Part shown: piece after piece, positions 25,922 to 39,411 of the stretch
Layout of the letters: each line of letters opens with the position of its first letter
Position numbering within the stretch: the stretch's first letter is position 1
Assembly (NCBI RefSeq): GCF_040939455.1
Contig: NC_134109.1
Coordinates: forward strand, 50,186,001 to 50,250,000
Length of the DNA: 64,000 bases
From: Microcebus murinus
Lineage: Eukaryota > Chordata > Mammalia > Primates > Cheirogaleidae
Reading direction: 5' to 3'
Program-made: the position numbers and the translations under genes
The notes under the pieces: generated by a model
What the model was told of the DNA's origin: nothing
What the model saw: the letters and a program-made list of their open reading frames with translations, nothing else
Database searches by the model: none

Positions 25922-26049
25922 ATAAGTGTGATGTGCATTGTCAGGGGGCTGGACACGCTTGAAGCTCTGACTCAAGGGAGTAGGGAAGGCAAGAGCAATG
26001 TATGTAACCTTAACATTTGTATCCCCATATTATGCTGAAAAAAAAATTA
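25600..26049 (+). mobile_element. Two overlapping young L1 3' ends in tandem
   Basis: 25600-25832 reads as an L1 end ('catgtactgaccatcaaatt') with one 3' UTR version, ending in 'aaatgttaaaaaaaaca'. From about 25833 a second L1 3' UTR starts partway in ('ggggtatcaggcaggtgggg') and runs through a (TA)n tract to 'tccccatattatgctgaaaa'. Both are in sense. Confidence 0.75.
25870..25913. repeat. (TA)n microsatellite inside L1 3' UTR
   Basis: About 44 bp of uninterrupted TA, expanded from the short 'tatatacatatata' seen in the related L1 at 44943. Confidence 0.92.
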
Positions 26050-27550
26050 AGATAAGAGAATTTCCAGATACAGTTAACACGACACTGAAAATGCCACCGA
26101 AATAGGCGGAGATGGCAGTGATGGCTCAGAAATGTGGTAAGCAATCAATGCAGGTGTGAGCTCTGGTTGAGAGAGAGAAATGTGGTGAGATTACTAGGCT
26201 AGAGCAAAATCCAGTGACAGTATTTTGGGGCTAGTCTGATGGAGGACTTTGTATTATAGTTGAGTTTTTTTCTCTATATATTACACTGGGTGAGTCATTG
26301 CCTGACATCACCACGGGGCTGGAAATCAGCAAATCTAACTTGAAACACTAGGGGAACAATTGAGAGAGATCTGGAGCCTGGCTGGAATGGGCAGTGTAGG
26401 GCAATGAGGGCAGCCAATATGGCTGGCTCTTGGAGTTTCTTCTCTTCTTCCCCTCCCCTCAACCCCACCCACACTCCTTCATGTTAGACCACTCCCAAGA
26501 AGCAGGCCAACCTAGGATAAGTACAGCGCCTGGTAGTAAGGTATGAGAAACTAGTTGTACTGGAGGAAAAAAACTCCCGAAGAATAGGGGGATGAGAAGA
26601 TAAGTCTGGAAAAGTCTTCTCTGAAGGTGTTTGCATGACTAGCTCTGTCTCATTCTTCAGATCTCTCTTTTTTTTCTTTTTTAGAGATTACTTCTTTAGA
26701 ATATTATCAAATTCAAAAATTATATACCTGTTTGTTGACTGTCTCCACATTATAATGTATGTTCCATAGTAGCAAACACCAGTCTATTTCTTGAATGAAT
26801 GTTTCAGGCCATTAAGATTTCTCTTAACAACCACTCAGCTATGTTTTATTTCAACTTATTAGCCTTTCATTTACTGCTATATCAGTAACTAATTCCAATG
26901 CAATATCAGTTCATAGTCAAATGCATTAATTCATTTAGAAGTACAGAAACCTTTTAAAAGGTAATCTTTTTTGTGTGCATATTAATAGATTGTTTTCAGT
27001 AAGTAAACAAGGGAGAATTCACCATATTTAAATATTTATTATAAAAATTGGTGGTACAGATGTAAAAACAGATAATAAGTTTATATTATATTGAGCTCAG
27101 AGCCTAGAACCTCCCCCCCAAACACCCATAGGAGTTCCTCTTGCATACTATACTACTAATAAATACTTGCTGAATGAAACAATGAGGGAGAGAATGAATA
27201 AAACTATAGGAAGGAAAGAAAATTTAGAAGTTTCAATCCCATACCTAAATTTTCATTCAAATTACATTTAAAACATCATTTTAAAGTTTTTGTTCTACTT
27301 TTTGAGTCAGTTTACCTGTATCATAACATATTACTTATTTTTTTCTTTATACTAATTTTTTTACTTCCAATTCAAACAGCATCATATATTTAACCACATA
27401 GGTTAACCATGTCTTTAAAATACATGCATTGTACAACTCATGTCTTCCTTAAGATCTTTTGAATGTTGTTATATAGCATTGCTAAAATCTTCAAATTAAT
27501 CTGGGAAATAGTAAAAGGACCAACCTTTCTATTATAAACAACCAGAAAAT
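26050..27550. other. Intron, possible L2 shreds
   Basis: Weak L2 3'-end-like motifs at 26700-26800 ('cttgaatgaatgtttcagg') and 27130-27200 ('aataaatacttgctgaatga'). Otherwise unrecognised. Confidence 0.45.
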
Positions 27551-29403
27551 TGGACAAATCATATGAGGTTACAGTTTCCAGGAGTGAAAATAAACAGGAC
27601 AAGACTGTAACTCACAAAGTGAGCTCCATTATCAGTCTGTCTCCCTGTCTGGGAGCATTACCGTATACAAGCATAGTAAGCTGGAGTCCAAGCAGGATAT
27701 GGATTTTTGGCTGAGCCGAGAAAATACATAATAAAATTTGAAGCAGCAAACGGGTCTATATGTAGGACAGAGCACGATAGAGGAAAGAGCTATATAGAGA
27801 AGGGTTATAGGAGTTCATGTGGATACAATACCTAGAAATTAGACTACACAAGAACAAGATGAAATTACTTGAGGTTTACTGTTTTGTAATCTGTGAGGTT
27901 GAGAACAGAAAAGTGATAGTAGAGTTCCAGTAGTGATGAAGGAAGCTAGAATTTCAGCTCAGCAAGATAGGATATACCTCCTTAAAATTCTAAACATCCT
28001 GGTGAGACACCAAAATGATTAAGCTGCAGGAATAAGAACCATGCTTGAGAGTGAAGGCACTCTAACAAAGATTGGCACCAAACTCTGATAAAATCATGGG
28101 GAGGCAGAACTTGGAGGTTGAGTCTCATCAAGTTAGAAGAGCTTGGAAAACACCCTTGAATTTCTCACCCTAATAAAATGTAGAAAGCTAGCATACAAAA
28201 GTGTAAGGTAGTCAGCAAGTAACAGAATTACCTATTAAAATAAAATTCAACACTCTTTAGAAGATAAAAGAGATCACAGTCCAGTTATCTATAATATAGT
28301 ACAGTCCATATTATTCATGATGTTCATTAAATAATAAAAAAATTACCTGGCATGCAATGAAAATAGGAAAATTTTACCCATAGTCAAAAATAATAGTATT
28401 TTATTAAAAACTAACATTCAGATGGCCCAAATATTAAATGTAGCAAAAACTTTAGCTATTATAAATATTTTCAAGGTATTAAGGGAAAATATATTTAAAA
28501 ATTAAAGAAAAATGCAGCGTTTATTTATGAGCAAATGGCTAAGAACTTTCAGTAGACCAATAAAACCTCTAAAAAGGAACCAAATGCAAATTCTATAACT
28601 AAAACCATACAATAATTGAAATGAAATACTCCTTGGATGCATTTAACAGCATATTACATAAGGCAGAAGGATTAACGAAATTAAAAACAAATTAAAGGAG
28701 CTGATACAATCTGACAGATAAAAAAAGATGGAAGAATAATACAAAAAGAAAGCTAAGAGCCTGAGAGATAATATAAAATGGTCTAGAACAAGTGCAATTG
28801 AAATTCTAAAAGAATAGAGTGAGAATGGTGCAAAAAAAAAGCATATCTAGAAAAAGCAGCTGAATTTTTTCCCAAATTTATGAATCACTTAAACCTACAT
28901 ATCTAAGCATATCATGCTACATAAAACAAGAAAAATACAAAGAAAATCACATGTAGATATGCCTTAATCTAATAGTGGAAAATCAAAGAAAAAAGAAAAT
29001 TTTCAAAGCATCTAGAATAAAAATTATTTCCTGATGATATATATATAACAATTGCCTTATTAAAAACAATGAAGACTAGAAAACAATGGAAACTTAAATC
29101 TTTAAATATCTTTTAAAAATACTGTCAATGCATAATTTTATATCTAGTAAAACAAACTTTAAAAATTTAGGGGCAAATAAATATATTTTTCTGGAAAAAT
29201 AAAAGCTGGATAATTGGTAGTCTGCAAAACTGAACCACAAAAATATGTAATCTTTATATTGAAGGGAAAGGGCTTATCAATGGAAACCAGAATCTTTAAA
29301 AAGAAATAAAGAAGATCAGATATAGTAAATAGGTGGATAAAGAAAAAAAGGACTATCTTCCTTTTTTCTTGCAATTTCCCTAATAAACATCTGTATAAAC
29401 AAT

Positions 29404-29612
29404 AGTCAGCAAATTGCAGCCTGCAGCCAGCCAATTGTTTTGTAAATGAAACTCAACTGGAACACAGCCTTCCCCATTTGTTTATGTGTTGTCTATGGTT
29501 GTTTTCATGCTACAAGGGCAGAGGTGAGTAGTTGCAACAGCAACCATATGGCTTAAGCCTACAATATTTACTGACTGGCCCTTTATGATAAAGTCTGCCA
29601 ATCAATCCCTGG
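29404..29612 (+). mobile_element. hAT-Charlie non-autonomous element (MER30-like)
   Basis: Contains 'tgtaaatgaaactcaactgg', 'gttgtctatggttgttttca', 'gagtagttgcaacagcaacc' and 'ctggccctttatgataaagt', a recognisable ~210-bp DNA element. The family name is from memory. Confidence 0.7.
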
Positions 29613-30303
29613 TTTGAAGAAAAAAACAGTAACATTGTAAATTCAAGTTTATAACATATTAGAACTAAAATAAGACAAAAATAGCACAAGTGATGGGATT
29701 AACTTGAATCATACCATTATAAATGTATTACATTTGTGAAGAGGGAAGTGCGAAGTGAATAGGAACCTCAGAGAAGCATGAAGTATGAAATGTGATATAT
29801 TAAGAAGTACGATATTGACTCTAAATAGAATCAGTAAGCTAAAGTTGCATAGTTTAAGCCATACAAAATTCTTTTTGTTTTTTTTTAAGTAGTGCATCAA
29901 AGACACTAAAATTTATTCAAATTAACTCAAAATACCATAGGAAAAGAGCAACAGATGAATGAAATATTGGAGGAACAAAGAAAACAAAGAGCAAGATGGT
30001 AGACTTTAACTCAGTTATCCAATAATTACATTATATGTAAGAGAATTTAACATTCTAGTTAACTGTCACAAATGGTGGGACTGGATTTTTTTAAAAAATA
30101 GCAAGCTATCTACAAATACACAGTAAATCTGCTCTCTACCAGAAACCCATTTTAAAAACAAAGACATGAAGAGGTTGAAAGGAAATGGGAGAATACATAA
30201 CATGCAAACAGCAGACAAAAGAAAGCTGACATGGCTATATTATTATCCACAAAAGTAGACTTCAATAATTATTAATATAACAGTTAAAGAAAGGCAATAA
30301 TAA

Positions 30304-30860
30304 TGTTAGGTAGATAGTGAGGGATTCCAGGTCTCCTAGGGATGAAAGTGGGTGTTGTTGCCCCCTCTGGGTCCTGCCCAACCCTAATTCTCTATACCTA
30401 GGGGAGGGGGGAATACCTATGAATGTGCCAATCACAGCTTGGTGCACCAGCTGCAAAGAATGTAGAGGACACATGGGCGCCATAAAGTCCGGAAAATGAC
30501 CTAGAACCCACATGCATTGTTAAGGATCATGTCATGTGACTCCCAACTGTCCAATCAAAGTGGTTCCATGGTGACCTCTGAACCACGAGGTAGGTTCCTA
30601 TCGTGACACCCTAAAATACTACATAGACCATAGCTAATCTCTCTTTTTGCCCTTCCTTTTGCTTGTGCTGCTACAACAACGGGTCTAGTCATTATCTGTA
30701 GCGTTATGTACCATGCTCTGTAAACCTGTATCTTGCCCTATAATCCTATCTTTCTCTCCTCAATAAACCTCATTTTCATGCTTGCCTAACTTTGGCATGT
30801 CTGGTCTTTCTTCAGCCATGAGTGCGCCAGGACCTGACAGTTTCAGACTAAAACCTAACA
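30304..30860 (+). mobile_element. Solo LTR, class I (ERV1-type)
   Basis: 557 bp bounded by perfect inverted termini TGTTAGG (30304) and CCTAACA (ending 30860) and a 4-bp target duplication 'ataa' at 30300-30303 and 30861-30864. Two CCAAT boxes occur in the U3 part, near 30429 and 30551. A poly(A) signal AATAAA is at 30762-30767, giving + orientation. There are no adjacent gag, pol or env remnants, so it is a recombined solitary LTR. It is inserted in the old L1. Confidence 0.88.
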
Positions 30861-33244
30861 ATAATACAAGAAGAATTTATGGGAAAGTCATAACTTTTAA
30901 ATATGTGTATACCTAATAATAGAATTTCAAATTCATAAATTTAAAAAACTACCAAGAGAAATATATTCCATAATTATAGTTAAATATTTCAATACCCATC
31001 TATCAATAATTGATAGAATATATAGGTAGAAAATTACCAATATTTTAGAATATTTAAGCTATAATATCAAGTATATTAAATTAATTGATATTTATAGGTC
31101 ATTATGTCCAAAGTTATAAACTATACATTATTTTAAGTGAACGTGGAATGCTTACCAAGGTTGATAATATACTGATTAAACAGTTTCCTTCTAAGACTGA
31201 GAGCAAGACAAAAAATACTATCACCAGTCACAAATATTATACTGGAGGTCCTTATCATAGCCAAAATACTCAGAAAGTAATTAAAGTGAATACAAACTAG
31301 AAAGAAAGGGTACAACTTTCTATTCATAGGTCATATGGTTGCTTTTGTAAAAAAAATCCTAAAGAACCTACAGAAAATCTACTTGAATTAATAAGGTAAC
31401 TTAGCAATGGTATAGTATAAAAATTAGTATGAAAAATCATATTTATGTATAGCAGCTATGAGAATTTACAATGAAATATTAATAAAAACCTATTTCCAAT
31501 GACATCAGAATATGAATAAATTTAAATATATGTAAGATGTACACTGAAAAATATAAAATATTGCTGAGGAAAATTAAATAAAACCTAAATAAATGGAGAA
31601 ATATATGATGTTCATACATTAGAAAAATCAATATTGTTTTGATGTTTATTCTTTTCAAATTCATACTCAGTTTCAATGTAATCTTTATTAAAACTCCCAA
31701 TGTGTTTTTTCTTTCTTTGTTTTTATGAAAATTGAAACACTTATTCCAGATTTTATGGGGAAAACAGGATCCAACTATAGTTAGATCTAGGTAGGAAAAG
31801 AAAGTGAACAAAGTTGGAGAACTCATACTACCTGTCTTCAAGGCTTTCTATAAAGTCACAATAATCAAAATAATGTGTGGTTCTTTTTGTGTGTGTGTGT
31901 CAATACATGGATCAATGGGAAAGAATAATCTAGAAATAGACCTCTATGGCCACATATATGACACATGTACAATCAACTGAATTTTTCAAGGTCACCAGTA
32001 TAATTAATTGGAGAAAAGATGATCTTCTGAATAAATGTGCTAGAACAACTGGATATCTATATGGAAAAAATAAACCTAAAACAATACCATAAAGTACCCA
32101 CTAAATTGATTTAAATTTAATTGTAGATTTAAGTATAACAAGTTAAAACTAAAGCATTGTAGAAGAAAACATGAGAAAAATCTACACAAATTTGAAATAG
32201 GCAAAGATTCATAGAAAGTAAACAAGTAAAAGCGCCACCCATAATGGATATTAGACTTCATTAAAACTACAATTTTTTGTTCTTTCAAATACATCATTAA
32301 AAAATGAAAAGACAAGTCATGGATGGGAAAAATATTTGAAATACAGGTATCTAACAAAAAACTTATATCTGGAGTGTGGAAATAATTCTTATAACTCAAT
32401 AGTAGGACAAACAGTTCAATTGAAAACTGACTAAAAACTTGACATTTCACAAAATAATATATAATTGACCAATAATTGTATGAGCTAATATTAGTTATCA
32501 GAGAAATGAAATTTAAAACACAATGAGATAATACCACACATATATTATAATGGCTAAAATTAAATAGACTGACCATACCATGTGTTTATGAGGGTAAGGT
32601 AACTGAAACTATCACATACTACTGAGGGAAATGTAAAATGAGATCACTTTGTGAAAAATAGCTTGTCGGTCTCTCATAAACTGGAAAATCCACTTACTTA
32701 CCAAATGATTCTGCAATTCCATTCCTAGATAATTACCCAGCAGAAATGAACACATGTGTACACAAAAACTTATTCCCAAACTTTGATATTGGCTTTATTT
32801 GTAATAGCCTCAAAATAGAAAGAACCCAAATATCCATCAATAGGTGATGAATAAGCAATTTGTGATCTGTTCATGAGATGGAATTTAACTCAGCTCTAAA
32901 AATGGAAAGAACTACTGACACCTGAAATACTATGGATGCATGTTGAGTGAAAAGAACCAGACTCAGAAAGTGCATATTTTATGGATTTCATTTATATGAA
33001 TTTCCTGAACATGCAAAGCTAATCTTTAGTAGTAAAAAATGGATTCTTGTTTGCTTGGGGCTGAGGAATGAAGTGATTGATAACGAAGGGGCAGGAGGTA
33101 GTGATGGCAACCTATATATTGATTAAGGTGGTGATTCCATAGTAATATGTAGATATTTTTCCAAACTCATCAAAATTTTTACTTAAAATGTAAAGATTTT
33201 ATTTATGTACATTATACCTTAATAAAGTACTACCAAGTAAATGT

Positions 33245-33880
33245 ATGCTATTTACCCACTAAGGTAGGCTTGGAAATAGTGTCTCATAATGTGAATGGCA
33301 TTTGTTCTATCAAATGTTATTATGTATATTTTTCTAATTCACATTGTGTTAAAATAAGCAAGGTAATTTTTTAAAAAATTAACTGTTCCTCAAGAATCCT
33401 TTGTTCCATTTTTCTCTCCACTAACCTTCAAAATATTTTCTTTTAGGTGGGGACACTAGTTGGGAGCAAAGGTCATACATAAAATTTAAATCATAAATAT
33501 ATGAATCAGGTTTTGGACGATTACCATTTTGTAACCAGAGGCAGGGTAGAGTAAAGAGAAGATAGAGATATCAGCATAACAAGCAATGCTGTAAGAGTCC
33601 AGAACTGTTTCTCACAGCTTCCTTACATTGTTTTGGAGTCTGAAATACATCTAATTTGTGGAGAATAAGAGACAGTTGGGAATCTCCAATTTCCCCTAAC
33701 AGAGAAGAATAAAACAAAGAAAACTGAATGTAGAAATGCATATATATGTATATAAATATCATATATTAAATATTTAGTAACTTTATTCCTAATGGCTTGT
33801 TTAGCAGTTAGTACCTTTGGATTTTTCAGTAGATACTCAGTGGTAATAAAACCAATCTCTGAAAGAATCAAAGGACATTT
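33245..33880. other. Intron, nothing recognised
   Basis: Unique-looking sequence between the end of the old L1 and an Alu. Confidence 0.5.
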
Positions 33881-33883
33881 TAA

Positions 33884-34184
33884 GGCTGGGTACAGTGGCT
33901 CACGCCTATAATCCCAGCCCTTTGGGAGGCTCATGCTGGAGGACATTGTGAGGTCAGGAGTTTGACACCAGCATGAGTAGGAGTGAGACCTTGTCTCTAC
34001 AAACAATAGAAAAAGTAACCAAGTGTAATGGCACATGCCTGTAGCCCAAGCTACTTGAGAGACTGAGGCAGGAGGATGGCTTGAGCCCAGGAGTTTGAAG
34101 TTGCAGTGAGCTATGAGGACACCAGCCATGGTACTCTAGCCCAGATGACAAAGTGAGACCCTGTCTCAGGAAAAAAAATAAAAG
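33884..34184 (+). mobile_element. Alu, older, sense
   Basis: Full dimer from 'ggctgggtacagtggctcac' to 'gagaccctgtctcagg' plus an A-rich tail. More diverged than the Alus at 1697 and 54822; it lacks the 'ttggccaa' linker block. Flanks 'aaaggacatttt' and 'aaagaacttt' may be a decayed target duplication. Confidence 0.9.
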
Positions 34185-34189
34185 AACTT

Positions 34190-36025
34190 TCTAGTTCAGT
34201 GGAATTAAAGCCATGTCCCAAACCTCCCCGTGTGTTTTTAAACACCTGGCCTCTGTCCATCACCCTGAAGGGATGATTAATGGTTGAGAACGGTGCACAG
34301 TGTGTTCCGAAGGTATGCCAGAAACCAGACTTAATGTGGTCAGAAGAGAGATTCCGCAGATGATAGCCCACAACCTGATCTGGCATCTTTTGTCTGGGAA
34401 GATTTTGTGATGGGGCTGTAAATTGAGAAAATCAATAAAGGTTTTCTTTGTATGAATTATTTTCAGGTTTAATATCAGAGGATATAACCAAAGTCTTATA
34501 ATTTCACATCGCTTAAATGATTATTACTTAAGAAATCTGCATCTGCTATCATTCTAATAAATTTTGTCTTTTTTTTTAAAGAACTTATCAAAATAACAGT
34601 TCCTAGAAGCCTCAAAATATAACACAGGCAGATACCTGCTTTGCCGTCAGATCCAGAGCAGTGCTTAGTAGCAATGTGATAAGAACAGTTATTTGCACTC
34701 TAATCTTTTCCTTGTTCTAAAAGGCATATTCACGGATCTTTTAGTTATTGCTAGAGAGTCACAGTGATGCAGTTTCAATAACTAGTTTCCTTTATTCACA
34801 TCTAAATCCACTTTATTAACTCAAGTTATATGTTTTGGAGAAAATAAATGTTCCTAGAAGATAAACAACATACCTTCTGGGCTTCTCTCCAACTCACTTG
34901 AACACCTCTTGCTCCCTGCCTAAATGACTTTCAGCACATTCATATTCAGCGGTGGACCACCCACATGTGCAGCAGCAGCACTTGCCAAGAAGTTAATGTG
35001 GTCTATAAGTACAGCATTGAACATTCAGTTCTTTCAGGCTGAGAGCCGCTGTGTCGGTTCATCCGTCTGTCCCCCTCCACACACACACACCCAACCAGTG
35101 GTCCTTTAAATGAACACAAGGCTTTTAGATATTTTGGAACTATTAAGTTTTGAGGTAATATATAGCTTTAGCAAGGACTGAATACATTTATTTGCAGCTT
35201 ATTGTATATTTATTATTCCTGAGTTAAATGTTTAATAATAATCTCATCCTAGAGATTTAGTTGATCCTTATCTTTATAAATTCCAGAGTTGACAGTACTT
35301 TGAGATAATGGCATAATAAGGCAATATGGTTGATTCCCAGGGATACAATTGTGGTTTAAGTTTCTGTACTCATAGAGGGCAAAGTGAATAATTAGGCATT
35401 CTTTTTCTACTAGCGCACTAGCCTATCAGGAAATCCATCAGTCTATAAAGTATCTTTGTGTGAACTGGGGATAGGGGAAGCTCATTTCTTTAAGTAAATG
35501 CATGTCCTATACCAGGGAACAAATGGTAGCAAGAATAGGCCAGGCACACACTTGATTGTGAGCAACCATACAGAGTTGTATTGGATGTTAGAGTAAAAAA
35601 AAAAATCCTTTAAACAAATTGGGTTCAGAAGGTAGCTTTGTGACTTGATGATTACTTACTATAGGTCAAGTGGCTTAAGATCTACTTTCATTTTTTTGTA
35701 AGGGCAAAATGATGAGGATACTGCCATCTTGCAAGGGATTGTGAATATTAAAAAAAATCATAATATATGCAAGTTGATTAGCATGGTGGTTGACAAAAAG
35801 CAACTACCAAGAAAAGTAGACTTTAAATTTCTTATATTGGTCTGGCAGAGATTAAGCATCAATTCTTCTCTAAGCCTAGGAACTGTTTTATCTGAGATTA
35901 AGCTTCCTCATAAGGCTTTAAAAGCTACAATTTAGAATACTTTTTGTGCCCAGTTAGAACACTAGAGGCAGGCTTACAAGGTCATGAATGGGAAGATCCC
36001 AGTGGAAAGTATTTCATGAGAATTT
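34190..36025. other. Intron, little recognised
   Basis: 35630-35800 could be a decayed MIR ('ggtagctttgtgacttgatg', 'agggcaaaatgatgagg'). The rest is unassigned. Confidence 0.45.
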
Positions 36026-36027
36026 TA

Positions 36028-36382
36028 ATTGTTTTTTTTTTAACTGACACATAATAATTGTATATATTTATGGGGTATATAATGATGTTTTAATATGTAC
36101 AAAGAATAGTGATCAGAACAGGATAATTAGCATGTCTATCATCTCAAACATTTATTATTTCTCTCTATGTTGAGAACATTCAATATCCCCTCTACCAGAT
36201 ATTTGAAAATATACAATATATTAATGTCAACTATGGTCATCCTACAGTGCTATGGGACATTAGAACTTACTCTTCCTATTTAACTGTAATTTTAAATCAC
36301 TTCCTATCCCCTCCTTCTTCCCTACCTCCTTAGCCTCTAGTAACCTCTGTTCTAATCTTTACTTCTATGAGGTCAACTTTCA
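36028..36382 (-). mobile_element. L1MA-like 3' UTR, antisense
   Basis: T-rich start, then 'actgacacataataattgta', 'ggataattagcatgtctatc' and 'ctacagtgctatgggacatt', the standard antisense L1MA 3' UTR order. Confidence 0.85.
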
Positions 36383-39350
36383 TCCTAGATGATCTATTCA
36401 AAATGTGAGTATCTACTAATTCTTCCAGTTCTTTTCCATGGAGGAGGCACCTGCTACCTGTGTCTAGTCATCCATTTTGATCCCTATCATTACCTAAGGC
36501 ATAGTACCCCCTACAATGGCATAGTTGAATAGTTGTACCAGATATCTTATGACATATTTAAAGCCTAAAGTATTTACTGTCTAACTTGCTACAGAAAAGT
36601 TTCCTGAAACCTGGTTTAGAAGGCAGTCTTGTTAGGGACAGCATCACCTCAAGCATCCTTGAGGAGGAAGGAAACAAATTATAGAGTTTCTTGAGAATTT
36701 TTTCCTTCCTCATGCGTAAATCTTTATGTTATATTTATATTTATGTTAACATGGCTTTATAAAAGTTCTCCAAATAATGTCTGAAACTATAATGAGAAAT
36801 AAAAACATATAAGTGCTATATTACTTATAGACTAATGCTCCCATTTTATTTTCTTTTTGCAAAAATTGTCCTAAATGTTTAAATGATGGACTAATGTCAC
36901 AAAAAATACAGGCATACCTAAGGAAGGTTACTCTTAGTATTATAGCATTATATCTATTTAATGGCTAAAACTAAATAAAATCAAAGTTTATTTAGAGAAC
37001 TTATCTACTGCACCATAATTCTCAATTTAAAAGATTTTTTAAGGTAGGTAAAGATTGAAACTTCAGGATTATGATTACTCTGAAACAATAGGCTGTAGTT
37101 GCTTTGCATTGTGTTATACCCTCTACTAGACCTAATATGTTATGTCTAAATCTGGGAAAGGGCCTCAATGAGAAATAAAAGTAATTTTATACAAAATATT
37201 TTTGGGAATTCTTATGTATTTGAATAACATTACAATGTGTTTTCCTAATTACATGCTAAGCATTATGGTATCAATGACTCTTATAGAAGAAAGTATAACT
37301 AAAAGAAGGAAGGATAGTCATGATTTAGGTATAAAAATATGGATAAGGAAAGGCAAAGAGGAATTACATGAGCAAAGTATTTTGGTTTATGGGATCAAGG
37401 TGTGTGAAGATAAATCTGGGGTTTTAGAAATATTCAGTTCCTGGCATGCTAAGTAACTAGAATGTGTTCAAGAAAAATGGAATCATGCAGAAAAGTTCAC
37501 CGATTGATTTATCAATAAATATTGAGTTATAAGACTTTTATTGGTGTCAAATGGTAAGAGTGAAATTTGATGTTATTAGAATGAACCATAGTAGTAACAA
37601 ACAATAGACAATCTAACAGATGAATTTGCAGAAGCAAGAGAGGGAAAAGGCATGGATGAGTGAGCAAGGCTTCTTTTTATAAATGAGTCTTGCCATAAAT
37701 CCCATAAAGCTTATTTACATTTTCCACTTGTGTATTTTCTTCATAAAAATGCTTTAAATATATTATTACAAATTTATCAATTCATAAAGCAAATTTATGT
37801 ATTTGTTGAAAGTATTGTTCTAGTCATTGGATGTTTTTTAAATGATGCTAAAATTTATTATTTCAAATTTTTCTAGATTGAAAATAGGAGTACTAGTTTG
37901 CTACACATGTTTTAAACAAAATCATTTTTGTGAGTGAGAAACCTGTTTATTTCACGGTTTTATTTTGAAAAGTCATAACCAAAAAAGAAATAATGACATT
38001 GTAATCAAAGAAACTGTACCTTATGTCTAAACAGATTTAAAGGCTTTCTATATAGATCCCAGTGATTTGTGAAGATTGACAATACCAATAGTTTTATTGC
38101 TTAACCAATCAATATACCTGCTCTCCAGGGCTATAATTTCTAAGGAAGCTCTTCAGTGCTGAAGTGTGGTTACTGGGCAGTCTGCATTAGTGTGGTTTGC
38201 ACAGGTGACTCCAACAGGAGAAAATGAATTCACATAAGGGATAAACAAAACCAGTTGTGCTGAAATTTTAAAATAATATCTGGATGGTGACTGATCATTT
38301 AAAAAAATTAGTTGTCCCCACGTGGGAAGACACAGTATCAATAAATACTTCTCTGTCTCAAGCACTAAGACTCTTGATCTAAATGATTTAGCTAGGTTAT
38401 AAATTGTTACATCTGGCATTTGTTTTTAAAATGAACTCTAAACAATCTTTAAGTAAGATGTTGTCATTGACTTCACAGTTATATTATTTAGTTGTTATCT
38501 TTTTATTTCCTGCATACATATTGACAAGTTATCATTGTTGAGACAATTTTTGATAGCATTCATTTTTATTGTTGCTGTGACATTTATCTTAATTCTAAGA
38601 TATTTTTATTAGATACAATATATCCTTTCATTAAGTGCTATTTATATGTTTAATATTTTTTATTCATTCTTCAAATTAATTTATCACCATTTAAGCCAAA
38701 TAAGAATGGGTAGAACCTATCAAATTGGTAATCATTTTTGTATTACTTTAAAAAACTTACCACTTTTAATGTGATAAGGCTTAATATTAAATGCCATACA
38801 ACTTAATAATAAGTAACATAGATGAGTACAATGATTTTTTTTAAATGGTTTCTTTGATTTCACAGAATTAAAACTTTGTATTCTCAAAGTACTCTTTATG
38901 CCCTCATTTTCATGACAGTAACTTTTACATGGCTTTGGATGAAAAAAAAAAATAAGCTTTTAGAAAGATAGAACCTAGAGAGGTAATTCTACACTCCTTT
39001 TTTTGGATGAGATGCATAAAGTCATTTTCCACCTCAGAGACCCTAGTGTCCATTCAGTTTCTGAAGATTGAAAATTCAGGAGTCTACTCTCAGTGTCCAG
39101 TCAGAGGACAGGTGCTGATCAGTTGCTTCTGTGCAATCACCTTTTACTTCATCTGCTTTTCTTCATTCCTCAAACCACATGTATTTTTATTTTTATAGGC
39201 AGTATCTTCCTACTGGTTTCCTGCCTGGGACTTTTCATCCACTCAGTCCATTTTCTTCTTTCCCAGAAGTTATTGTTATAAAATATAAAGTGAATTTACA
39301 TCATTTCCCTGATTAAAAATTTAGGAGCATCCCCATTTCTATAAAAGCAT

Positions 39351-39361
39351 TTCTTTTCTTT

Positions 39362-39393
<32 letters not shown>

Positions 39394-39411
39394 TTTTTTT
39401 TTTTTTTTTTG
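39351..39411. repeat. (TTTC)n microsatellite with poly(T)
   Basis: About ten TTTC units running into a T-run of about 21. Confidence 0.93.

Larger units (their letters stand above)
27560..33240 (+). mobile_element. Nearly full-length old L1 (L1M-type), sense, interrupted
   Basis: 5' UTR-like sequence from about 27560. ORF1 remnants at 28470-29240 ('aaaaaggaaccaaatgcaaa'). ORF2 start near 29990 ('aactcagttatccaataatt'). ORF2 end at 32500-32960 ('atccatcaataggtgatgaa'), then a 3' UTR ending 'ataccttaataaagt' near 33235. Two insertions split it: a hAT element at 29404-29612 and a solo LTR at 30304-30860. Reverse-strand open frames here are chance. Confidence 0.75.

Noticed and set aside
30304..30860. 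Possible full endogenous retrovirus
   Set aside because: Only one LTR is present, with old L1 directly on both sides and no gag, pol or env remnants.
32076..32576. 166-codon minus-strand open frame
   Set aside because: It lies opposite old L1 ORF2 sequence that reads on the + strand. Its composition is low-complexity Phe/Leu/Ser, with no family motif.
33623..34129. 168-codon minus-strand open frame
   Set aside because: It spans the antisense of an Alu and gives the usual Alu-derived peptide; no gene.
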